Below, in pieces: positions 1 through 4,758 of a stretch of 7,483 bases of DNA. Position numbers and translations under genes: made by a program. The number at the start of each line of letters is the position of its first letter. Position 1 is the stretch's first letter. The stretch lies in the NCBI GenBank assembly GCA_038327995.1, contig JBBQLP010000083.1, forward strand, positions 1 to 7,483, given 5' to 3'. A model generated the notes under the pieces. It did no database searches and had not been told where the DNA came from. It was given only the letters and a program-made list of their open reading frames with translations. This DNA comes from CAIOYC01 sp038327995 (lineage in GTDB: Bacteria > Pseudomonadota > Alphaproteobacteria > Caulobacterales > Caulobacteraceae).

Positions 1-87
1 CGACCCGCGCCGCTTCAGCGCCGCATTATACTCGGGCCAGTTCGTCGTGCGATACACAGGTGCGGAAGGTTTGGGCATCACGCCCAT
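1..87 (-). CDS. IS5-family transposase, N-terminal part (runs off the window)
   Basis: Reading the minus strand from ATG at 87 (or the in-frame ATG at 78) gives a protein that starts MGVMPKPSAPVYRTTNWPEY and continues to about residue 29, where the window ends. The pattern 'YRTTNWxxYNxALKRRGS' is the typical start of IS5-family transposases of the IS903/IS1031 kind, DDE enzymes that cut and join the element ends. The catalytic DDE residues lie outside the window. The identification rests on this short N-terminal match plus the correctly placed terminal repeat about 40 bases upstream (126-141). Whether the rest of the gene is intact cannot be seen. Confidence 0.8.
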   Translation of the reverse strand, partial: MGVMPKPSAPVYRTTNWPEYNAALKRRGS

Positions 88-125
88 CTATCCCACTCGA
101 TTCCCTGCGTGAATCCCCGCCGTCA

Positions 126-141
126 GTTTTGCAACAAAGCC
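126..141 (-). repeat. Terminal inverted repeat (left) of the IS5-family element
   Basis: On the minus strand it reads GGCTTTGTTGCAAAAC. The first ten bases match the known IS903-type terminus. The partner repeat is not in the window, so the exact length of the repeat cannot be set. Confidence 0.65.
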
Positions 142-150
142 TTGCGGAGG
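142..150. repeat. Candidate 9-bp target-site duplication flank of the IS
   Basis: IS903-group elements duplicate 9 bp at insertion. The nine bases next to the IS end are TTGCGGAGG (plus strand). The second copy would lie beyond position 1, so this is a prediction and not an observed repeat. Confidence 0.3.
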
Positions 151-470
151 TAAAAAAACGCGGTGCCGTCGCGAAGCTCTTGAAGCAGGATGCGGTCAGG
201 CCGCATCCGCAAGCTCGCTTCAAGAAGCTGCTTAGGCCCGACTTTGGCCTGCCCCTGGCCGTCCTTTGGGTCTCGGGGTGTGGTCATACATCCGCAAATA
301 GCCCTCCGATCCGGCACCGCAAAGCCACAGGGCCTAACTTGACGGTGCCCCAGCACCCCATCACTTTCCTCCCGTGGACTATACGCCTCGTCGACGGCGC
401 GGTCGTTGGCCGCAACCGCCGCCGCGCTTCGCGCCCGCACCATCGGTGGCCTGCTTTTACACCGCCGCAC
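142..470 (-). pseudogene. virB11: Fragment of a VirB11-like type IV secretion/conjugation ATPase, interrupted by the IS
   Basis: The minus-strand frame across about 263-142 reads DGQGQAKVGPKQLLEASLRM and then RPDRILLQELRDGTAFFYLR. This is the well-known region of VirB11-family hexameric traffic ATPases (Asp box, LLEAxLRMRPDRI..ELR) that precedes the His box (NTGHPGS). In the family this ATPase powers the inner-membrane side of type IV secretion or conjugation. Here the frame runs into the IS at 141/142, just before the expected 'NxNSGHPGS'. The remaining codons to the TGA at 123-125 come from the IS. Upstream of about 263 the frame stays open to 470, but I see no VirB11 sequence there and no Walker A motif, so a second breakpoint probably lies near 264. 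It cannot be functional. TrbB is a related alternative, but the AFFYLR ending fits VirB11 better. Confidence 0.7.
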
Positions 471-620
471 TGGCCTAGAATCCGACCGCCGTTGACAAAG
501 TCAAATGGCCATTTTGCACAGCTTCGCGGTCACGGGGCCGTTTTGTGATGCGCTCCGCTGACGCGCTCCGACCTCACCTATGGCCAATCGACTTGATCAG
601 CTTCAGAATTATTTCGGAAA
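264..620. other. Noncoding or decayed stretch between the virB11 fragment and the distal pilin gene
   Basis: No convincing gene is seen. A plus-strand open frame (60-548) crosses the IS end and the virB11 fragment antisense, and its translation is arginine/proline-rich with no recognisable domain. The stretch contains spaced TGGCC-starting repeats (447-493, with a weaker copy at 506) and an 8-bp direct repeat GCGCTCCG at 550-557 and 563-570. No stem-loop followed by a T-run (minus strand) is visible after the pilin stop at 621, so the operon end has no obvious intrinsic terminator. It is most likely debris of mobile DNA. Confidence 0.5.
447..493. repeat. Two adjacent 23-base imperfect direct repeats, IS21-terminus-like
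   Basis: Copy 1 (447-469) starts TGGCCTGCTTTTACACCGCC and copy 2 (471-493) starts TGGCCTAGAATCCGACCGCC. They share the TGGCCT start and the ACCGCCG block, about 14 of 23 positions. A further TGGCC start is at 506-510. Multiple spaced direct repeats of this style are known at the ends of IS21-family elements, where the transposase binds. No IstA or IstB coding sequence is present here, so this would be a solo end or a chance similarity. Confidence 0.3.
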
Positions 621-1280
621 TTAATACCCAGAGGAGGAGGGTGCCGTTGGCACGGTGAAGTTGACCGTCAATGTTCCTCCGCTGCCGTCGTACATTCCGG
701 CCTTCAGCTGGCTATTCGCCGTAGCCGAATCGGCAGAGGTAGCATCGATGCCATAGCCGCCAACAAGGGTCTGGTCCGCGCCGGTGCCAACGCCGTTGAC
801 GCTTGCGCCGGCCACGTTTGGCTGATCGATGACACTGTAACCGGTGGCGAGCCCGCTACCGTAACTGTTCTGGGTACTATCCAGAACCGCTGCCGCCGCC
901 ATCGCGCGCACCGGTTGAGGCCCGGAGGTGTAGTTAACGGTAATCTCGTTTCCATCCGTGCCGCGGCCGATAATTGCGGCGTTCCAAATCACCCCGGGCG
1001 TGCAGTTGATCGTTCCAAGCGTCCGGTTCAGCGGAAAAGCTCCGGCGGTGTACACCCCACCATCGATACGCCCGAAATCCGTCAAGAGCGTGTTAAACGT
1101 CGTTCCGGCAGGAAGCGTGCCATAACTGATAATATTTCCCTGTACTGTACAGCTGCCGTCCACGCTGAAGGTAAAACCCGCCTGAGAATTCTGCACACCT
1201 GCTTGAGCGGGTGCGCATACCAAGCCCGTCGCTAGCGGCAACCCGAGAAGCACGACGGAAAACTGGCAGATGGTTTTCAT
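621..1280 (-). CDS. Spore coat protein U (SCPU) domain pilin subunit, distal and long
   Basis: The 219-residue protein has a clear Sec signal peptide (hydrophobic stretch, residues about 7-21; likely cleavage after APAQA at 27). The mature part looks like an SCPU-domain subunit of Csu-type pili: an early 'FSVDGSCTVQGN' strand, Cys44 and Cys93 positioned for a disulfide, 'GTLPAG', many Gly/Thr/Asn-rich beta strands, and a C-terminal beta strand (GGTLTVNFTVP) of the kind that completes the subunit fold. The family is exported to the periplasm, held by a PapD-like chaperone and polymerised through the usher by donor-strand exchange. It is longer than usual (SCPU proteins are commonly about 150-180 residues); the extra length lies around residues 110-195. 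It has a good start: ATG preceded by AAGGA 10 bases upstream, and its own promoter. It lies downstream of two sugar-transfer genes, separated by them from the rest of the pilus genes. Major pilin versus tip subunit cannot be decided. Confidence 0.8.
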   Translation of the reverse strand: MKTICQFSVVLLGLPLATGLVCAPAQAGVQNSQAGFTFSVDGSCTVQGNIISYGTLPAGTTFNTLLTDFGRIDGGVYTAGAFPLNRTLGTINCTPGVIWNAAIIGRGTDGNEITVNYTSGPQPVRAMAAAAVLDSTQNSYGSGLATGYSVIDQPNVAGASVNGVGTGADQTLVGGYGIDATSADSATANSQLKAGMYDGSGGTLTVNFTVPTAPSSSGY

Positions 1281-1290
1281 AACAATGCCG

Positions 1291-1295
1291 TCCTT
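1291..1295 (-). promoter_or_regulatory. Ribosome binding site of the distal SCPU gene
   Basis: AAGGA on the minus strand, 10 bases before the ATG at 1280. It is the clearest Shine-Dalgarno sequence among the pilus genes; the overlapping upstream genes have weak ones. Confidence 0.6.
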
Positions 1296-1308
1296 GTGTA
1301 AAATATCT

Positions 1309-1337
1309 GTTATAGGGGAAAATCATTTTGGTTTCAA
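1309..1337 (-). promoter_or_regulatory. Sigma70-like promoter for the distal SCPU pilin
   Basis: The minus strand has TTGAAA (1332-1337) and TATAAC (1309-1314) separated by exactly 17 bases, in a locally AT-rich patch. The -35 box overlaps the stop codon of the glycosyltransferase gene (1334-1336). The predicted start of transcription lies just before the ribosome binding site, leaving a short leader. This would let the pilin be made independently of the long upstream operon. It is inferred from sequence only. Confidence 0.5.
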
Positions 1338-2368
1338 CAGCATTCGAGCTTGACGGCCTCGGCGAGCCTATTTTCCCACAGCGACAAGATATAATCCTCC
1401 TTCATGGAAGATCGGTTGGCGTGACCGAGCACGCGCTCCGACATTGTTCGATAGTAGGCTTGGTCTTCGAAAAGCATGTCGATCTCCTGCGCCCACCGCC
1501 CCAAGGGCTCACCCAGATCGAAGAGTTTCCCTCCCGGTCCGATGGATTCTTCGAGCCCGCCGCGTCGCATGCCAAGAACAGGTAATCCCATGGCCTGCCC
1601 CTCGGACGCCGCTCGTCCCCACGCCTCTTCCCAGATGCTGGGCATCAGCAGCACGCGCGCTTCCGCGTAGAGAGCCTGCGGCTCGAGCGTCACCTCCCGC
1701 CATTCGATGTTGGGAGGGGCACCGCTTCTGATGTAGGTCGCCCATTGTTGCGTGGCCGGCCAGCTGTGCCCGACGATAAATTTTCGGTTCGGGAGCAATG
1801 CCGCCAGGGCGATCGTCAAATGGATGCCCTTTTGAGGCGAGGGATTGATGAAGAGGATCGAATTGCCCGCATTTATCGGTGGGGAAAAGCGGGCCCGGTC
1901 GATCAACGGTGGGAAGACCGCGCATTCGATCCCATACCACGCTTTAAATTTTGTCGCTGTGAACAGGGAGTTCCCGGAATAGAGCACGCCGTTAAAAGCT
2001 CCGAACGACTCCTTGATCCCTTCGAAAGACGCGGTCGTGGAATGGCATAGACAGGGGAGGCCGTGTCCCAGGCAGGTGGCGATCGCTGAGGCGGCGCCGG
2101 AGGGCCCGAAGATAATGATAACTTCGGCCCCGAATTTCCAGGCTAGCCCCGGCAAGTCTTCCAGCGGGTGCTCGGTCCTGAAAACGCTATAAGGAAGGAA
2201 GGGCGACGGTTCCTCATTCCCGTGGAATGGCAATGGATCTGTGGCGCAGACCAATCCAGCGTCATGGCCGCGAGACTGGAGCCCTCTCATCAATCTATCG
2301 ATAGACCAGTGTGCGCCCGACACCTCCGCAGGTAGAAAGACAAAATCTTTGTAGCCCAGAATTCTCAT
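1334..2368 (-). CDS. Glycosyltransferase, GT4-type (GT-B fold, group 1)
   Basis: The 344-residue cytoplasmic protein has no signal peptide. The N-terminal half has the pattern of GT-B enzymes ('EVSGAHWSIDRLMRGLQSRG', residues about 15-34). The C-terminal half has 'INPSPQKGIHL' (174-184), 'LLMPSIWEEAWGRAASEG' (240-257) with the EX7E motif at Glu248 and Glu256, and then 'GLPVLGMRRGGLEE' (261-274). In GT4 retaining enzymes these bind the nucleotide-sugar donor. Donor and acceptor cannot be told from sequence. Length is near the family norm and the frame is intact. The start at ATG 2368 has only a weak Shine-Dalgarno, and no clear promoter is seen in the 69 bases before it. It lies between a broken sugar-transfer gene and a pilin gene, so a role in decorating the pilus or a surface glycan is a reasonable but unproven inference. 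Confidence 0.85.
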   Translation of the reverse strand: MRILGYKDFVFLPAEVSGAHWSIDRLMRGLQSRGHDAGLVCATDPLPFHGNEEPSPFLPYSVFRTEHPLEDLPGLAWKFGAEVIIIFGPSGAASAIATCLGHGLPCLCHSTTASFEGIKESFGAFNGVLYSGNSLFTATKFKAWYGIECAVFPPLIDRARFSPPINAGNSILFINPSPQKGIHLTIALAALLPNRKFIVGHSWPATQQWATYIRSGAPPNIEWREVTLEPQALYAEARVLLMPSIWEEAWGRAASEGQAMGLPVLGMRRGGLEESIGPGGKLFDLGEPLGRWAQEIDMLFEDQAYYRTMSERVLGHANRSSMKEDYILSLWENRLAEAVKLECC

Positions 2369-2437
2369 TGCAAAATGGTGATCCCGTAAATGCGAACGGC
2401 GGTTAAGTGCGATCCCCGGGCCGCCTACCGAGGGGGA

Positions 2438-3464
2438 TTAAAGGTGGACGACAAAGCTCAATGATGGACTGAGGTTGCAGGGAATCCGTCCTCGCTTCCC
2501 GAGAGCATGGGACACCTCACGTTCTAGGGAGAGTTTGGCGGCAGACCATACCCCGATGAGCTCATTCTTGGCCGCGGCACGCGTTTCAATTCGATAGCGA
2601 AGTAGCACATTACTCTGTTCGGCCGCACTCAGGCCGTCCGGCATTGCCGGTGGCGCACGATGCTCGAGATGCAGAGCCGGGGTCGACGGGAAGTGGCAGC
2701 GGCCGGAGAGGACCAGAGCGCGCGAATAATGCGTTTTTGTGTTGTCGCCGTACGTCCTGCGCTCGTCGAAAAGCGCATGGGCGGGGACGCTCAGTCCCAG
2801 CGACGCCTCATGCCCCAACGATATTACCTCCGCCGGACGTCTGCCGACCCGCCAGCAGCTGTCGAACATGTCGACCATAAGCTCTCGCCATTCGCTATCG
2901 CTGTGAGGCTGTAAGCCATCTCCCCCCCCCGGGGGGGGCGGACCGTGAACAGCCAGAGATTGTTGCCGGGCGTCCATCCTCGCGTCAGGTCGCGACACTA
3001 TAGAGCAGTTCAGGCGGAAGGTAGATATCCCCGTCGAGGGGAAAGACATAATCTGCACGCAGGCGATCGGCATGAGCGAGAGCGGCATTACGGGCAGGGT
3101 TTAAATTGGTCAGATATTCGATCGCTGCCAGCGCGTCCGCACAGCGGGCGAGGCGGTCGGGCTGATAGGGAAAATCGAGAACGTCGGTAAAAGGTAAGCG
3201 GCTCGGCACTAGGCCGGCCGCCGGATCACGCGCGCCGTCGAGCTCGAGCATGTCGGATAAGCGGTCGCGTAACGCCCCGTTGCGGATCCGGTTAAGGACC
3301 CAAAGCCGGCGAACCGCGGCGCCGCAGTCTGAGAGATCTTCGTGATCGAGGAGCCATTGGGCGATCTGCGCCCTCCGCCCGGGAATATCGCCGGGGAGGT
3401 CGTCGCACAGGATATGCGCCACGACAACGAGGCGGCCATCTGCGGTCGCCGCAGGGCTAGGCAA
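2438..3464 (-). pseudogene. Frameshifted glycosyltransferase-like gene (two open pieces)
   Basis: Piece 1 (3464 to 2985, TTG start) reads through 'AVRRLWVLNRIRN' and 'NLNPARNAALAHADRLRADY' and then 'FPLDGDIYLPPELLYS' before a TGA. The NxARNxAL segment followed by a hydrophobic strand and Asp-Gly-Asp (residues 144-146) resembles the donor-binding DxD region of GT-A-type sugar transferases. Piece 2 continues in another frame to a TAA at 2438 and includes 'SEWRELMVDMFDSCW' and 'FDERRTYGDNTKTHYSRAL'. Together they would make a protein of about 340 residues. Between them a middle frame is open from 2997 to the C9G8 tract and reads 'TPGNNLWLFTVRPPRGG', with GC-rich third positions. So there are either two single-base losses (2997-2985 and within or near 2922-2938) or one single-base gain. 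The TTG start is 54 bases after the upstream pilin stop, in the same frame, and has no convincing RBS. Decay, phase variation and sequencing error are alternatives. The family call is tentative. Confidence 0.6.
2922..2938. repeat. C9G8 homopolymer pair (self-complementary) inside the broken gene
   Basis: On the plus strand nine C are followed directly by eight G, then CGG. It is a near-perfect palindrome and also a slippage-prone run inside the coding region of the frameshifted glycosyltransferase-like gene. It lies where the middle reading frame would have to switch to the downstream frame. Runs like this are known sites of replication slippage and of sequencing error. Confidence 0.95.
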
Positions 3465-3518
3465 GAGCCCGCAGCCTGTGACGATGCCCGCGTCTGGCGC
3501 GCGATTGCTCGCGCCCTT

Positions 3519-3989
3519 TCACAGTGGATCGAATCTGGCGATGAAGTCGGCGGCATAATCGCCGACGCGCAAGGCCCCCGAATTCGACGCGAAACCAAAC
3601 ACGACATCGACGGTGCCACCGTCCGAGACGGGAAGTCCCTGGGTAAGGTCGACCAGGGGACTCACGGTTCGTCCATTGTTGGCGACGGCGAAAGCAACGA
3701 GATCGACGGACCCCAGGCGAGACACGGCGCGGATCGCGCCCCGGGAGCCGTTTCCGGACAGGCGTAGGGTGTAAGAGCCCGGCCCGCATCCCGATATTCT
3801 GAGCGAACCCCGGCGACCCGAAGCGATGACATCGGGCGCGGCGTTGACGGGCGCGAAGACGGTTAAATCGCTGTTTAGAAATCGTCCCAACGAGAACGAA
3901 TCGACGCGGCAGGAAGCCCGGGCCGCCGTTGCACCCAGGAAAAACGTCACCACCAAGCCCGCGCGCGCCAGAACTTCAATGCACCGCAT
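3519..3989 (-). CDS. SCPU-domain pilin subunit, short
   Basis: The 156-residue protein has a signal peptide (hydrophobic residues about 10-22, likely cleavage after ARA at 25). The mature protein begins SCRVDSFSLGRF, with Cys27 and Cys68 able to pair, then alternating beta strands, and ends 'GDYAADFIARFDPL', a C-terminal strand like those of SCPU subunits. Similarity to the family is in layout and length rather than in long identical motifs. The start overlaps the chaperone gene by 14 bases (3976-3989) with no clear ribosome binding site, so translation is probably coupled to the chaperone. It is much shorter and different in sequence from the distal subunit at 621-1280; one may be the shaft and the other the tip or adaptor. 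Confidence 0.7.
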   Translation of the reverse strand: MRCIEVLARAGLVVTFFLGATAARASCRVDSFSLGRFLNSDLTVFAPVNAAPDVIASGRRGSLRISGCGPGSYTLRLSGNGSRGAIRAVSRLGSVDLVAFAVANNGRTVSPLVDLTQGLPVSDGGTVDVVFGFASNSGALRVGDYAADFIARFDPL

Positions 3990-4758
3990 GGCGCAACACG
4001 TAGCTGTTTTTTGCGGTGCTGTAAATGATCTCGACGTCCCCGCTTATTGCCTTCGGCAGGGGGACGGCGATCGTCGATCCCGCGAGGATGGTGACGCCCA
4101 CTGGTACGCGCGTTGCGGGACTGACGGTGGATGCCAAGCTCTTCACCACCAGGACCGTGTTGCCGGTGTTGTGCAGCATCAGGCTTCCCGACGGGCTCCC
4201 CGCGCCAGACCGAGGCCCGGTGATTTCGAGCGGTTCGCGCCGTTCTTCGCGCGCGGGCGCAACCACGATCGGAACGGTAACGCGGGGGCGGCTGCGGATC
4301 TGCACGGTCGGCACGACTTTGACGGCTTTCGTTTCGAGCGGTGGAAATTCTTCCAGTACCAGGCGGTAATAGTGTTCGCTGGTATCATCAAGGGAGCGCG
4401 TGGACTGAACGCGCACCGAGGTATTGGCTCCGGCGTCAACCCGAAGCAATTGCGGGAATGTCGTGATGTCCGTCGTGGGCGTCAGGATCATCTGGTTATC
4501 GGGGGTTTGCGACCAGGCATAGGCGCGAATGGAGAGAAAGACGGGGGCTTTCTGATCGATGAGACCGATCAAAGGGTAGTCCACCCCCTTCGCGAGTTCG
4601 GCCGGCGTGACGATGATGCTGGTTTTCTGAAACGTTACAGCCGACGAGGCGATCGGGGCCGTCAAAGCGACAACCCCGACGAGGACGCCAAGAACTGCAG
4701 GGGCGGACCTATTGAACAACGCATTCTCCCGCGTCCACATGAAAGTCCGCCGTATCAT
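3976..4758 (-). CDS. Periplasmic fimbrial chaperone (PapD-like)
   Basis: The 260-residue protein has a long N-region and hydrophobic stretch (residues about 19-39) ending in a plausible cleavage after SSA at 40. The mature chain of about 220 residues has the two Ig-like domains of PapD chaperones: a first strand 'VTFQKTSIIVTPAE', the 'LLRVDAGANTSVRV' strand and the conserved 'YYRLVLEEFPP' (130-140) of domain 1, and a second domain from about 178 to the end. In the family it captures subunits from the Sec channel, donates its G1 strand and hands them to the usher. The gene overlaps the usher 3' end by 50 bases if it starts at ATG 4758, or by 32 bases if at ATG 4740; the shorter start gives a more usual signal peptide. 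Neither has a strong Shine-Dalgarno, in keeping with coupled translation. Confidence 0.85.
   Translation of the reverse strand: MIRRTFMWTRENALFNRSAPAVLGVLVGVVALTAPIASSAVTFQKTSIIVTPAELAKGVDYPLIGLIDQKAPVFLSIRAYAWSQTPDNQMILTPTTDITTFPQLLRVDAGANTSVRVQSTRSLDDTSEHYYRLVLEEFPPLETKAVKVVPTVQIRSRPRVTVPIVVAPAREERREPLEITGPRSGAGSPSGSLMLHNTGNTVLVVKSLASTVSPATRVPVGVTILAGSTIAVPLPKAISGDVEIIYSTAKNSYVLRHAVH

Larger units (their letters stand above)
1..141 (-). mobile_element. IS5-family (IS903-like) insertion sequence, left end only
   Basis: The segment holds a transposase start (87 downward) preceded by about 50 noncoding bases and ending at a terminal sequence that reads GGCTTTGTTGCAAAAC on the minus strand. 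IS903-group elements are known to begin with GGCTTTGTTG. The outer edge at 141/142 coincides with the point where a virB11-like reading frame stops making sense, which supports 141 as the insertion boundary. A short palindrome (GATTC at 100-104 and GAATC at 112-116) lies within the leader. The other end of the element is outside the window. Confidence 0.75.

Noticed and set aside
60..548. Plus-strand open frame of 162 codons
   Set aside because: It crosses the IS terminus and runs antisense to the virB11 fragment. The translation is Arg/Pro/His-rich with no domain or RBS, so it is a shadow frame in GC-rich DNA.
631..640. GAGGAGGAGG triplet repeat as a microsatellite or ribosome-binding signal
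   Set aside because: It is the antisense of the Ser-Ser-Ser codons near the C-terminus of the pilin, and is short.
2412..2438. Inverted repeat ATCCCC/GGGGAT with a 15-base loop after the frameshifted gene, as a terminator
   Set aside because: Only a 6-bp stem with a long loop and no following T-run on the minus strand, so it is not a credible intrinsic terminator.
2985..3088. The first 35 residues of the 2438-3088 frame as the real N-terminus of a separate gene
   Set aside because: In this stretch the other frame carries the sensible protein (RADYVFPLDGDIYLPPELL). The overlapping translation is a shadow, so the start at 3088 is not accepted.
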